DNA of 43,406 nt from HGM13634 sp045537285 (GTDB lineage: Bacteria; Bacillota; Clostridia; TANB77; CAG-508): contig JAZSPC010000010.1 of NCBI GenBank assembly GCA_045537285.1, positions 1 to 43,406 on the forward strand, written 5' to 3'. Every line of letters starts with the position of its first letter. Positions within the stretch are counted from its first letter, which is position 1. The position numbers and the translations under genes are program-made. The notes beneath the pieces were generated by a model that saw only the letters and a program-made list of their open reading frames with translations, was not told the DNA's origin and made no database searches. Shown piece by piece: positions 18,923 through 28,002 of this stretch.

Positions 18923-19864
18923 ATGAATCAAATACTACAAGTAACAGAAACAAAAAAACACCTTAAACCAATTAGTGCAAAAAAAATATTTTTATTTTTA
19001 CTAATAGCTATTATTTTATTTGGTTTAGGTATTGGAGGATATTATATATATGAAAATATTTCTAATGGAAATATAAAATTACCAATATTTATACAAATTC
19101 CAGAAGAACCAGATACGACAATTACTTTAACACAAACAGATAGAAACAAATTAGTAATAAATGTAGAAAGTCAAACAGGTATTACTAAAATCACATATAG
19201 TCTAAATAATAAGGAAGCTGAGGTTATAGATTTATCAGGTGAAACTGGTGTCGAAGAAACTATTAGTATGCAAGTTGGAGAAAACACTTTATCTGTTTTA
19301 GTTATAAATGTAGAAGGAAAAGAAACAGCTAAACAAGAAACCTTTGTGGTAGAAGCTCCAAAGCCATCAATTGACTTATCAGTTGTAGGAAATGATATAA
19401 AGATAACAGTAACATCAGAAGTTGAATTAGAAGAAATAACATATAAATGGAATACAGATAACGAAAAAAGAGAAAATATGGAAACATATGAAAATAGACT
19501 ATCATTTGAAAAACAATTAGAAATACCAATAGGTCAAAATACTTTAACAATTGTTGCAACAGATATAAATGGTGGAACAATAGAAAAAGTTCAAGAAATC
19601 AAGGGTGTAACAAAAGCTACAACAACTACCAAAGTGGATGGAGAATATTTACATTTTACAGTTCAAGGAAAAGAAAATATAGCAACAGTTGAATTTGAAT
19701 TCAATGGCGAAAGATTTTTAATGAATACAGAAACTTTTGGAGAAACTAAAAAGGTACATTATAAAGTAAAATTAGTAGAAGGAAAAAATTATTTAACAAT
19801 AACAAGTACTACACAAAGTGGCGGAATTGATGTTACTTCATGGGAGGAAGAATATACGAAATAG
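18923..19864 (+). CDS. Membrane-anchored protein with three Ig-like repeats
   Basis: This 313-residue protein has a cytoplasmic basic N-terminus, one membrane span (about 24-46) and an extracellular part with three beta-sandwich-like repeats of about 80 residues. Each repeat ends in a similar motif: GENTLSVLVINVEGK, GQNTLTIVATDINGG and GKNYLTITSTTQSGG, the pattern of bacterial Ig-like domains. No catalytic motif is seen. AAAAGGAGG precedes the ATG. Its place right after walK, and 15 nt before a REC-GGDEF gene, suggests an envelope-sensing or wall-binding accessory role, which is inference. It is not a recognisable YycH or YycI. Confidence 0.7.
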   Translation: MNQILQVTETKKHLKPISAKKIFLFLLIAIILFGLGIGGYYIYENISNGNIKLPIFIQIPEEPDTTITLTQTDRNKLVINVESQTGITKITYSLNNKEAEVIDLSGETGVEETISMQVGENTLSVLVINVEGKETAKQETFVVEAPKPSIDLSVVGNDIKITVTSEVELEEITYKWNTDNEKRENMETYENRLSFEKQLEIPIGQNTLTIVATDINGGTIEKVQEIKGVTKATTTTKVDGEYLHFTVQGKENIATVEFEFNGERFLMNTETFGETKKVHYKVKLVEGKNYLTITSTTQSGGIDVTSWEEEYTK

Positions 19865-19879
19865 TTAGAAGGAGAAAAG

Positions 19880-20806
19880 ATGTATCAAGAAATATATGTT
19901 ATTGAAGATAACGAAAGATTAACAAATAAACTAAAAAAAATATTTGAAAATGAAAAAGATTACATTTTTATAAATGTTAATTCTAATAATGTTGCAGAAG
20001 GTATGCAAACAATACCGGATTTAATAATTATAGATGAAGATAATATGTCAGCAGATGTAGTAGAAGTTTGTAATTATATTAGAAAAAACAATGAAAATGC
20101 AATTACTCCAATTATGGTAATTAGTTCAACAATAGATAAAGAACACAGATTAAACATTTTAAAAACAGATGTAGAATATTTTATAAAATCACCAATGGAT
20201 GATGAATATATATATTATACAATAAAAAACATTGTAAGATTAATGTCAAGCAACAGAAAAGTAAGTCCACTTACAGGTCTTCCTGGAAACATACAAATTC
20301 AAGTAGAATTAAGAAAAAGGTTACTAAAAAAAGAAGAATTTGCAATACTATATTTTGATTTAGACAATTTTAAAGAATATAATGATACATACGGATTCTT
20401 AAAAGGTGATGAAGTAATAAAATTTACTGCAAGAACGATATTAAAAACAATGCACCATTATAAATTAGAAAATACTTTTGTTGGACACATTGGTGGAGAC
20501 GACTTTGTAGGAATAATTTCAGATGTGGATTATGAAAGACTATGCCAAGATATAATAGCGCTTTTTGACACAAATATAAAAGAATATTTTAATTCAGAAG
20601 ATATAGAAAAAGGATACTTAGAGGTTGAAAATAGAAAAGGAATTATAGAACAATTTCCAATTACTGCAATTTCAATAGGGGTAGTAAAAGTACATCCTGG
20701 CGAATATGAAAATCCGCTAGAAATAGGAGAAGTAGGTGCACAAGTAAAACATTTAGCAAAAACACAGATGGGAAGTGCTTATGCAATCAATAGAAGAAAA
20801 TATTAA
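19880..20806 (+). CDS. Receiver-GGDEF protein (GGDDF variant)
   Basis: A 308-residue protein with a divergent receiver domain (residues 1-122; Asp in LIIIDEDN, Lys in FIKSP) followed by a GGDEF domain starting SPLTGLPGN (about 130). The signature loop reads GHIGGDDF, a GGDDF form of the GG(D/E)EF active site, and DLDNFKEYNDTYGF holds the metal and substrate residues, so diguanylate cyclase activity is possible but not certain. AGAAGGAG precedes the ATG. It shares a promoter with the Ig-like gene and ends at a strong terminator, linking c-di-GMP-type signalling to the WalRK-adjacent locus. Confidence 0.8.
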   Translation: MYQEIYVIEDNERLTNKLKKIFENEKDYIFINVNSNNVAEGMQTIPDLIIIDEDNMSADVVEVCNYIRKNNENAITPIMVISSTIDKEHRLNILKTDVEYFIKSPMDDEYIYYTIKNIVRLMSSNRKVSPLTGLPGNIQIQVELRKRLLKKEEFAILYFDLDNFKEYNDTYGFLKGDEVIKFTARTILKTMHHYKLENTFVGHIGGDDFVGIISDVDYERLCQDIIALFDTNIKEYFNSEDIEKGYLEVENRKGIIEQFPITAISIGVVKVHPGEYENPLEIGEVGAQVKHLAKTQMGSAYAINRRKY

Positions 20807-20811
20807 AATAC

Positions 20812-20846
20812 AAAATCTCACATAAAAAATGTATGTGAGATTTTTT
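20812..20846 (+). terminator. Terminator after the REC-GGDEF gene
   Basis: AAAATCTCACATA pairs perfectly with TATGTGAGATTTT, and the T run continues to 20846. Confidence 0.9.
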
Positions 20847-20853
20847 CATACCA

Positions 20854-20882
20854 TTGACATAATTTACATAAAGTGGTAAAAT
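20854..20882 (+). promoter_or_regulatory. Promoter of the kinase/ParB-like gene
   Basis: TTGACA at 20854-20859 and TAAAAT at 20877-20882 with a 17-nt spacer; RBS TTAGGAG and ATG follow at 20913. Confidence 0.8.
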
Positions 20883-20912
20883 ATAAAGAGATTATTTTTT
20901 AGGAGATAACGT

Positions 20913-22106
20913 ATGGAAAAAAATAAAATAATTACCATATCAGGTCAACCTGTTACAGGTAAAGGGACCACTGTAAAAAGAATAATAGAAAAACTAAGAG
21001 AACAAGGATACTCTAAGGAAAACATACATGTTATAACAACAGGACATGAGTTTAGGAATTATTTTAATTCTATTTTTGATTTTATTAAAGATTATAGAGA
21101 ACCAGAACAAATAGAGAGTTTGAGTGAGAATAATTATTTAAAGTCTCTTTTAGAGAAGCAAGAGTATAGACAAATATTAATAGATACTATTATAAATTTA
21201 AGACAAAGCCAAATTGATGCAAGTATTCTTACTATTGAAGATGCAAATAATTTAAAGGAATTTAGTAGTTTAAGAAAAGTAATAGATAAAGTAATAGATA
21301 ATGGTATAGCAGAAAAAGGAAAAGAAATTAACTCTATTCCAAGGCCAAATGAAATTTGGATTATAGATTCAAGATTAGCATTTCATAATATACCAGAATC
21401 TTTTGCAGTTAGATTAGTTTCAGATCCAAAAGTAGCAGCTGAAAGACTTTTTAATGATAAAAGTAGAGGGAAAGAAGATAATAAATATAATAGTGTAGAA
21501 GAAGCATATGAAGCAAGAGAAAAAAGGAGAGTGGGCGAACAATCGAGATATTTAAGAAGATATGGAGTTGATTTGGAAGATGAAAATAATTATGATTTAA
21601 TTATAGATACTTCATATTCTACAATAGGAGATATTTCAGATACAATCTTAACTTGTTTAGAATGTTATATAACAAATAAGCCTTTTTCTAAAAAATGGGC
21701 TAGTCCAAAAGTATTTTTACCATTACAAAGTGAAAGAGATACCATTGGACAAGGAAGTTGGTATACTTTGGAAGAGATGAAAGAAGTAATAAAAGAAGAT
21801 GGATATATACCAAGTTCTGCATTAGAGGCAATTGAGGTAGATGGAATAAAGTATATAATAGAAGGACATCATAGAAATTTTGCATCAGCTCATTTAAAGA
21901 GGACATTAGTTCCATATGAAATTATAGCTAACGATAATGAGGAAATTCCTGATTGCAAACAAACTGCAAGACAAAGAGCAAATAGTGTAAGATTAAACGA
22001 TTTATACAGCCATGAATGGCTTATAGATGAAGAATTTTCATATAATGAAATTTATCCGGGGATTTATGACAGATTAAAAGAACGTGATGAAGTACAAGGA
22101 AGATAA
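20913..22106 (+). CDS. Cytidylate kinase-like P-loop domain fused to a ParB/sulfiredoxin-like domain
   Basis: A 397-residue two-domain protein. Residues 1-245 resemble the cytidylate kinase-like family: Walker A GQPVTGKGTT (11-20), a lid-like Arg-rich segment EEAYEAREKRRVGEQSRYLR, then YGVDLEDENNYDLIIDTS. Residues 265-385 carry the ParB/Srx pattern VDGIKYIIEGHHRNFAS near 308-324 followed by VPYEII; the EGHHR motif corresponds to the nucleotide-binding DGHHR of that superfamily, which includes ParB CTPases and the free-serine kinase SerK. It has its own promoter and terminator. The substrate is unknown; nucleotide or small-molecule phosphorylation is an inference. No parA or chromosome-partition gene is adjacent. 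Confidence 0.7.
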   Translation: MEKNKIITISGQPVTGKGTTVKRIIEKLREQGYSKENIHVITTGHEFRNYFNSIFDFIKDYREPEQIESLSENNYLKSLLEKQEYRQILIDTIINLRQSQIDASILTIEDANNLKEFSSLRKVIDKVIDNGIAEKGKEINSIPRPNEIWIIDSRLAFHNIPESFAVRLVSDPKVAAERLFNDKSRGKEDNKYNSVEEAYEAREKRRVGEQSRYLRRYGVDLEDENNYDLIIDTSYSTIGDISDTILTCLECYITNKPFSKKWASPKVFLPLQSERDTIGQGSWYTLEEMKEVIKEDGYIPSSALEAIEVDGIKYIIEGHHRNFASAHLKRTLVPYEIIANDNEEIPDCKQTARQRANSVRLNDLYSHEWLIDEEFSYNEIYPGIYDRLKERDEVQGR

Positions 22107-22126
22107 AATATAAGAATTAAAGAAGG

Positions 22127-22160
22127 CATCTCGCATATAATTACATGCGAGGTGTTTTTT
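22127..22160 (+). terminator. Terminator that also contains the cwlD ribosome binding site
   Basis: CATCTCGCAT (22127-22136) pairs with ATGCGAGGTG (22145-22154), followed by six T. The right arm includes GAGGTG at 22149-22154, which is 6 nt before the GTG start of cwlD, so a folded hairpin would hide that ribosome binding site. TATAAT at 22135-22140 lies across the loop but has no good -35. Confidence 0.75.
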
Positions 22161-22868
22161 GTGTTTATAATAAGTAAAAAAAGAATATTATTTATAGCTA
22201 CAATGATAATGATTTCAGTTATAAGTTTTATAGGGGGAGAAAAACAAGAAAATACAATTGAAACAGTTAGCTTGCCAGTAACGGGGAAAATAGTTGTGTT
22301 AGATGCTGGGCACGGTTATCCAGATGAAGGCGCAGAAAGTGCGAGTGGAGTTACAGAGGCAAGTATAAATTTAGTTATAACAAAAAAAGTACAAACACTA
22401 TTAGAACAAAGTGGGTGCACGGTTATTTTAACAAGGTCAGATGAAAATGGCATTTATGACTTAGGTTCAAATACAATTAGAGAAAAGAAGGTATCTGATA
22501 TAAAAAATAGAGTAAAAATAGGAAACGAATCAAGTGCAGATGCCTTTATATCAATACATCTAAATAAAATACCTCAAAGCCAGTATTATGGATGGCAGGC
22601 ATTTTTTAAAGTGAATAGCGAAAAAAGTGAAGAACTTGCAAAGAGTTTACAGGAAGAATTAAATGCAAGTATTCAAAAAGAAAATAAAAGGCAGGCACTA
22701 AAAATAACAGGAAAATATATTATTGAACATGTAGAAATACCAATAGCAATTATAGAATGTGGTTTTTTGTCAAATCCTGAAGAGGCTAGGCTGTTACAAC
22801 AAGACGAATATCAAAACAAAATAGCATGGGGTATATATAATGGAATAATGGATTATTTTTACCAATAA
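22161..22868 (+). CDS. cwlD: N-acetylmuramoyl-L-alanine amidase CwlD (spore cortex maturation)
   Basis: A 235-residue Amidase_3 protein with an N-terminal anchor (about 7-25). Zinc ligands and catalytic residues are in place: His in DAGHG, Glu in GVTEASIN, His in SIHLN and Glu in IIECGFLSN. Size, single anchor and lack of wall-binding domains match CwlD, which removes peptide side chains so that cortex muramic-delta-lactam can form during sporulation. GTG at 22161 is chosen because GAGGTG is 6 nt upstream; a GTG at 22152 would lie inside the terminator hairpin. Transcription must come from read-through or from an unrecognised sporulation promoter. Confidence 0.85.
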   Translation: MFIISKKRILFIATMIMISVISFIGGEKQENTIETVSLPVTGKIVVLDAGHGYPDEGAESASGVTEASINLVITKKVQTLLEQSGCTVILTRSDENGIYDLGSNTIREKKVSDIKNRVKIGNESSADAFISIHLNKIPQSQYYGWQAFFKVNSEKSEELAKSLQEELNASIQKENKRQALKITGKYIIEHVEIPIAIIECGFLSNPEEARLLQQDEYQNKIAWGIYNGIMDYFYQ

Positions 22869-23038
22869 TATGTTTCAGAGGTGGGGCAAAAACAAGTCAT
22901 TTTTCTTTAGACAAGATATTGTAAAATCAGATAATTTATAGTAAAATAATATAAACAATTTGTTTGTTTTTTTTGAAAATAAAAAATAAAACAAATTATT
23001 AATCATAAAAGGTAAAAAACTTTTTATAATTAATTTCT

Positions 23039-23075
23039 AAAAACGACAAACAATTTAGAGTTAACATCTTATAAT
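23039..23075 (+). promoter_or_regulatory. Candidate Spo0A-type site and promoter of spoIIE
   Basis: TATAAT at 23070-23075 has no recognisable -35 at 17 nt. Where the -35 should be, the minus strand reads TTTGTCGTTT (23041-23050), two mismatches from the 0A box TTTGTCGAA. A poor -35 overlapped by a 0A-like box suits Spo0A activation, as known for spoIIE in Bacillus. The remaining 170 nt after cwlD contain only AT-rich sequence with no feature I can support. Confidence 0.35.
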
Positions 23076-23110
23076 TGTAAAGTAAATTTAAGGTGTTGCG
23101 GGGTGTAAAA

Positions 23111-25579
23111 ATGTTTCAAAATGTTTATAGGGATTATACAGAAGAAAAAGATGAAATAAATATAAAAAGTAGTAATAGAGTAATAGATTTTATAAAAAGA
23201 GCAGTAAAGGGGCAAAGTATTGTTTTATATATTTTATCCCTTATGTTGTCATGCGTGGATGGCATAGGGTTAAATTACTCAATATTTGCGGTGGCTATAC
23301 TTGCTGCTACAATAAGTAATAGTATTCCAGTTGGTGTTTTATTTATATTAACTTTAATTGGTATATTTATAAAATTTCAAACAGCTGGTCTTTTATCATA
23401 CATATTTACTGCATCAATTTTAGTTTTGCTTATTCTTGTATTTAAACCTAAAAAATTATTATTAGAATATGAATCAGAAAAAGTAAAATTAGGTAAATAT
23501 GTGTTCTGGTCAGTATTTTTAGGACAAACAATAAAAATGTTCTTTAATCAAATTTTAATATATGATTTATTGGTTTCTATAACATCAGGAATGACAGCAT
23601 ATATTTTCTACAAAATATTTAGTAAATCAATTATAGTGATAAATGAGATAAGAAATAAAAAAGCATTTTCAATAGAAGAAGTAATTGGAGCAACTTTAAT
23701 GGTTTCAATTGCTGGTACATGTTTTGGAAATACAGAATTTATAGGTTTACAAGTTAGTAATGTAATTAGCATTTTATTAGTCCTAATATTAGGTTGGAAA
23801 AATGGTATTTTAATAGGAACAACTTCTGGCGTAACAGTAGGAGTTGTACTTGGAATCATAACAAATTCAGATCCAATATTAATTGCAGTATTTGCATTTT
23901 CGGGAATGCTTGCTGGAATACTTAACAAACTAGGAAAGTTTGGAGTAATAATAGGTTTTATAGCAGGAAATATGATGCTTACATATGTATATAATGGACA
24001 AGTAATTGAACTTATTTGTTTTAAAGAAATTTTAGTTGCATCATTAGCACTTATACTTGTTCCAAACAAGATTGAAATAAATATAGCAGATTTACTTGGA
24101 AAAAATAGTATTCTTCCAGAGGGAGCAACTTATAGATTAGAAGGAAGTAAAGAAACATTAAATAAACTAAATGATGTATCAGATGTAATAAAACAGATGT
24201 CTAACACATATAAAGAAGTTGCAAATATTAATAAGGATTTGCTAAATGATAGTAAAGAAATATTTATAGATGAATTACAAGAAAACATTAAAGTAAATAA
24301 AGAAAATATACTATACGAAGATTTAATGGATGAGCAAGAAGTAATTGTAAATGATATTTTTGAAGTTTTAGTTCAAAAAGAGAGAATAAATAGAGAAGAT
24401 TTATTAAAAATATATGAAAATCACAACAACTATATCGTAGGTTTTGATAATTATAAAACTTCTTTGAAAATAGAAAATAATATAAAAGAAGTTGTAAATG
24501 CAGTAAATAGTGCTTTTAAAGAAAGCAAGAGAAGTTTGGTAATGGCTAGCAAAATAAATGAAAATAACAAAAATATATCTGTTCAATTAGACGGAGTTTC
24601 AAAGGCAATAGATAATATTGCAAATGACATTGAAAAAGAAGATAGAGAAGATTTCTTAGATAAGAAAAAAGAAATCATGCTAATCTGCAAACAACGTCAA
24701 ATTGATGTTTTGGATGTAAATATAAGCCAAGAAAAAACAGGAAGATACATAATAAAAGTAATGCTCAATACTTGTGATGATAATAAAATAATAGAGTGCC
24801 CAACAAGTAAAATTTCAGAAATATTATCTGATGTATTAAAAGAACAAATTGTTATTAAAAAAGAAAAATGTGGAATAAAAAAAGATAATAAAATTTGTCA
24901 CCAAACATATATATCAAAAGATAAGTTTGGTATGCAAATAGGAATTGCAAAAACAAAAAAAGATGGAGAAAATGTATCAGGGGATAGTAGTCTTCAAATA
25001 TCATTAGAAGATGGAAAATATCTGCTTGCAATAAGTGATGGAATGGGGTCAGGACCAGAAGCAAGAAAATCTAGCCAAATAGCAATAAAGATGCTAGGTA
25101 GATTATTATCAAATGGTTTTGACAAAGAAACTTCAATAGAGTTAATAAACAATACAATTTCAGCAAATATAAAAGATGAAACCTTTGCAACTCTTGATAT
25201 TATGGTTTTAGATTTATTTGCAGGAAATATTGAATATATTAAAAATGGAGCTTGTCCAACATTTATAAAAAATAATAAAAATGTAGATATTATAAAAAAC
25301 ATAGCTTTACCAGCAGGAATATTAAATAATATAGATTTAGTAGTATATGATAGAGACATTGAAGATAATGATATAGTTGTAATGTGTAGTGACGGAATAG
25401 TAGAATCAAATAGCGAATACAAAAATAAAGAAATTTGGGTGAAAAATTTACTAGAACAAATGGAAACAACAAATGCACAGAAAATTGCAGACATTCTTTT
25501 AAAAGAAGCGATAGATAACAACTACGGGAAAGCAAAAGATGATATGACTATTATTGTTACAAAGATAATAAAGAAATAG
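23111..25579 (+). CDS. spoIIE: Stage II sporulation protein E (SpoIIE phosphatase)
   Basis: An 822-residue protein with the SpoIIE plan: about ten N-terminal membrane spans (residues 35-325), a central regulatory region with long helices (about 330-560), and a C-terminal PP2C phosphatase domain starting near GDSSLQISLEDGKYLLAISDGMGSGPEA (about 625-650), with metal-binding Asp in AISDGMGSG and VVMCSDGIVE. SpoIIE dephosphorylates SpoIIAA and so releases sigma F in the forespore. ATG at 23111 is preferred, with GGGGTG 5 nt upstream; the GTG at 23093 has no spaced RBS. Family length is about 820. Single-gene unit ending at 25602. Confidence 0.95.
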   Translation: MFQNVYRDYTEEKDEINIKSSNRVIDFIKRAVKGQSIVLYILSLMLSCVDGIGLNYSIFAVAILAATISNSIPVGVLFILTLIGIFIKFQTAGLLSYIFTASILVLLILVFKPKKLLLEYESEKVKLGKYVFWSVFLGQTIKMFFNQILIYDLLVSITSGMTAYIFYKIFSKSIIVINEIRNKKAFSIEEVIGATLMVSIAGTCFGNTEFIGLQVSNVISILLVLILGWKNGILIGTTSGVTVGVVLGIITNSDPILIAVFAFSGMLAGILNKLGKFGVIIGFIAGNMMLTYVYNGQVIELICFKEILVASLALILVPNKIEINIADLLGKNSILPEGATYRLEGSKETLNKLNDVSDVIKQMSNTYKEVANINKDLLNDSKEIFIDELQENIKVNKENILYEDLMDEQEVIVNDIFEVLVQKERINREDLLKIYENHNNYIVGFDNYKTSLKIENNIKEVVNAVNSAFKESKRSLVMASKINENNKNISVQLDGVSKAIDNIANDIEKEDREDFLDKKKEIMLICKQRQIDVLDVNISQEKTGRYIIKVMLNTCDDNKIIECPTSKISEILSDVLKEQIVIKKEKCGIKKDNKICHQTYISKDKFGMQIGIAKTKKDGENVSGDSSLQISLEDGKYLLAISDGMGSGPEARKSSQIAIKMLGRLLSNGFDKETSIELINNTISANIKDETFATLDIMVLDLFAGNIEYIKNGACPTFIKNNKNVDIIKNIALPAGILNNIDLVVYDRDIEDNDIVVMCSDGIVESNSEYKNKEIWVKNLLEQMETTNAQKIADILLKEAIDNNYGKAKDDMTIIVTKIIKK

Positions 25580-25602
25580 AAACCAATAGGTTTCTATTTT
25601 TT
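25574..25602. terminator. Convergent terminator between spoIIE and the thioesterase gene
   Basis: AATAGAAACC and GGTTTCTATT pair around AATA, with T runs on the plus side and a T-rich stretch on the minus side. It serves both converging genes and overlaps the stop codon of the minus-strand gene. Confidence 0.8.
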
Positions 25603-26329
25603 AATATAATTTTACAACTGCATGCACAGTTTCATTATTTTCACTTTTAATTGTAACAACATGTTTCTCATTTTCACAAGAATAATAGCAATTAATTTTT
25701 TCATGAAGTTTAATTTCTTTTTTATATATAACTTCTAGATTATGGAATGTATTACTATTATAAATATCTTCATCAAGTGTTTCTAATGCGAAATCTATAT
25801 AGTTCAAATTATTAACATGTCCATTTGTATCTATATCTCTTCTTTGGATTTCATAATTAAAATTTAATTTTAAATCTTCTGGAACTTTAAGTTTTTCATT
25901 AAAAGTATTTTCAAATACACATTTTGTAATAGGTTCACCATATGATTCTGTTATTTCTGGTGTTAATTTTCGTATTTTTTTAGTTTCAGTATCTATTGCA
26001 AACCATTTTGAAGAAGCAATTGCTACTAAATTATTATCCTCATCAAAAACCTCAAAATCCCTATAAGAATATAATTTATCAAAAATTCTTGGCCATGTTT
26101 TAACAGTTAAAGTTTCATTTGAATTTGGGTAAGAAATTACTTGTACTTTCCAATCTAAAAGTAGCCAAGCTAAATGTGTTTTATCTATATGATTTACCCC
26201 ATAACCTGCTTGTTCAGAATGGGAAATTGCTGCTTGTTGCAAAGTTGCAACTAATGCTTTTAATGTAAGTTTATTATCACTTCCAACATCGGTATATCTA
26301 GTTTTATATTCATATGTAAAAATTGCCAT
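25601..26329 (-). CDS. Acyl-ACP thioesterase
   Basis: A 242-residue double hot-dog protein of the acyl-ACP thioesterase family (FatA/FatB-like). The first hot-dog has YTDVGSDNKLTLKALVATLQQAA and HLAWLLLDWKV; the second has the catalytic-type motif DIDTNGHVNNLNYIDFALE (about 175-193) with Asp, Asn and His. It hydrolyses acyl-ACP to release fatty acid. ATG at 26329 is preferred over the ATG at 26368 because AAAGGAG lies about 8 nt before it and because the promoter starts transcripts near 26353. Its own promoter drives it away from the WG-repeat gene. Confidence 0.88.
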   Translation of the reverse strand: MAIFTYEYKTRYTDVGSDNKLTLKALVATLQQAAISHSEQAGYGVNHIDKTHLAWLLLDWKVQVISYPNSNETLTVKTWPRIFDKLYSYRDFEVFDEDNNLVAIASSKWFAIDTETKKIRKLTPEITESYGEPITKCVFENTFNEKLKVPEDLKLNFNYEIQRRDIDTNGHVNNLNYIDFALETLDEDIYNSNTFHNLEVIYKKEIKLHEKINCYYSCENEKHVVTIKSENNETVHAVVKLY

Positions 26330-26359
26330 AAGTTTATCTCCTTTAAATAACTGAAAAGA

Positions 26360-26388
26360 ATTATACAATATTTGAAAACTTTTTGCAA
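26360..26388 (-). promoter_or_regulatory. Promoter of the thioesterase gene
   Basis: On the minus strand TTGCAA (26383-26388) and TATAAT (26360-26365) are 17 nt apart. Confidence 0.75.
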
Positions 26389-26412
26389 GTTATAAATAAA
26401 CGTGTCAAAATA

Positions 26413-26441
26413 TCGACAATTTTAAAAAAATATGATATATT
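26413..26441 (+). promoter_or_regulatory. Promoter of the WG-repeat gene
   Basis: TCGACA (26413-26418) and TATATT (26436-26441) are 17 nt apart. The -35 overlaps a sequence that on the minus strand reads ATTGTCGATA, a partial match to a Spo0A box; too weak to call. Confidence 0.5.
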
Positions 26442-26486
26442 ATTAGGGAAAGTATCGTTTCATTAAAAATAATTATGGAGGTTTTT

Positions 26487-27980
26487 ATGAGTAGAGGAAG
26501 AAGATATGATAATAAACCAAAGTTAAATATGAAAAAAGTAGTAGCAGTAATAGTAGCATTTATGTTAATAATAATGTTTATAATGGCAGTTAAAAGCTTA
26601 CTAAGTTCGGATTCATCAGCAAGTAAATTAGTAAGTACAACATATTTTGTAATAAATAAAGACAGCAAATGGGGAGTTATAGATAATAATGCAAAAACAA
26701 TAATTTACCCAACTTATGATGATGCCATTATAATTCCAAATAATAAACAACCAATATTCATATGTACATATGATGTAAATTACGAAGATGGAACATATGA
26801 AACAAAAGTATTAAATGCAAAAGGAAAAGAAGTATTTAAAGAATACGATAAAGTTCTTCCATTAGAAAATTATGATGAAAATAATAATGTGTGGTATGAA
26901 GCAAATGTATTATTAGTAGAAAAAGACGGAAAATATGGATTAATTAATTTTGATGGAAAACAAATATTAGACACGGTTTACGAAAAAATATATACATTAA
27001 AAGGTGTTGCAAATAGCTTAATTACAGTAAAAGACGAAAAATTAGGATTGGTTGATGATTCAGGACGTGAAGTCATCACAAATGAATATCAAGAAATTAA
27101 AACACTTGGGGCAAATACAAAAAAATATATAGTAAAACAAAATGATAAATACGGGATTTATGATGTTTTAGATTGCAAGTATCAAGAAGTATTAGCATTA
27201 AATAATAATAAAATATTTTGTGTAAAAGTAGATGGAAAATACAAAGTAATAAATGATAAAGAAGAAGTCGTATTTTCAGAAAGTTTTAAAGAAATAAAAT
27301 CTATAAAAGATAACATTATTGTATATAAAAATTCAAAAGGTTATACAGCATATAATGTAGAAACAGAAGCAAAATTAGAAAAAGAATACAAAGATTTAAT
27401 ATATACATCTAATAACAAATTCATAGCAAAATCAGGAAATAATTATGGAATAATGAGTTTAGATAATGATATAAAAGTAGATTTTAAATATTCTAAGATT
27501 AATTTTTATGAAGATGTAAAAGTATATGAACTAGAAGCAAATAGTACAGATGTAAACAAAATATTAAATAGTGAGCTTACAGAAATTACACAAGGTGTAT
27601 TAAGTGAAACAAATTCTAAAAAAGCATATATAAAAGTGTGGACAGAAGAAGAATATAAATATTTTGAAACAAATGGCCAAGAAAAAAGCTCAAAAGATAT
27701 ATTAACAAACAACAACTTATTCCTAAGTAAACAAAACGGAAAATATGGTTTTGTAGATAAAGATGGAAAAGTTATAGTAGACTATATTTATGATGATGCA
27801 AGAGAGCAAAATGATTATGGATATGTAGCAGTAAAAAAAGATGGATTATGGGGAAGTTTAGATAAAAACGGAAATGTAGTTGCTGAGGCAAAATATAATT
27901 TAGAAGATAATTTAGTAATTGACTTTATTGGAGAATATCATTTAGGAGTTGACCTAAATTTAAAATACTATACAAAATAA
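26487..27980 (+). CDS. Membrane-anchored WG-repeat protein
   Basis: A 497-residue protein with a basic N-terminus, one signal-anchor (about 17-35) and at least eight WG-type beta repeats of about 45 residues. Clear units begin WGVIDNNAKTIIYPTYDDA, YGLINFDGKQI, LGLVDDSGREV, YGFVDKDGKVIVDYIYDDA and WGSLDKNGNVV; middle units (YGIYD, YKVIN, YTAYN, YGIMS) have lost the Trp. WG repeats probably form an extracellular beta-propeller-like scaffold; ligand unknown. ATG at 26487 is preferred, with TGGAGG 7 nt upstream. It is followed 22 nt later by acpS, with no shared function obvious. Confidence 0.85.
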   Translation: MSRGRRYDNKPKLNMKKVVAVIVAFMLIIMFIMAVKSLLSSDSSASKLVSTTYFVINKDSKWGVIDNNAKTIIYPTYDDAIIIPNNKQPIFICTYDVNYEDGTYETKVLNAKGKEVFKEYDKVLPLENYDENNNVWYEANVLLVEKDGKYGLINFDGKQILDTVYEKIYTLKGVANSLITVKDEKLGLVDDSGREVITNEYQEIKTLGANTKKYIVKQNDKYGIYDVLDCKYQEVLALNNNKIFCVKVDGKYKVINDKEEVVFSESFKEIKSIKDNIIVYKNSKGYTAYNVETEAKLEKEYKDLIYTSNNKFIAKSGNNYGIMSLDNDIKVDFKYSKINFYEDVKVYELEANSTDVNKILNSELTEITQGVLSETNSKKAYIKVWTEEEYKYFETNGQEKSSKDILTNNNLFLSKQNGKYGFVDKDGKVIVDYIYDDAREQNDYGYVAVKKDGLWGSLDKNGNVVAEAKYNLEDNLVIDFIGEYHLGVDLNLKYYTK

Positions 27981-28002
27981 TTAATTTTGAAAGGAAATAA
28001 AC

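Noticed and set aside
22135..22140. TATAAT in the cwlD-proximal hairpin as a sigma-A promoter
   Set aside because: There is no acceptable -35 at 16-18 nt, so the promoter is not called.
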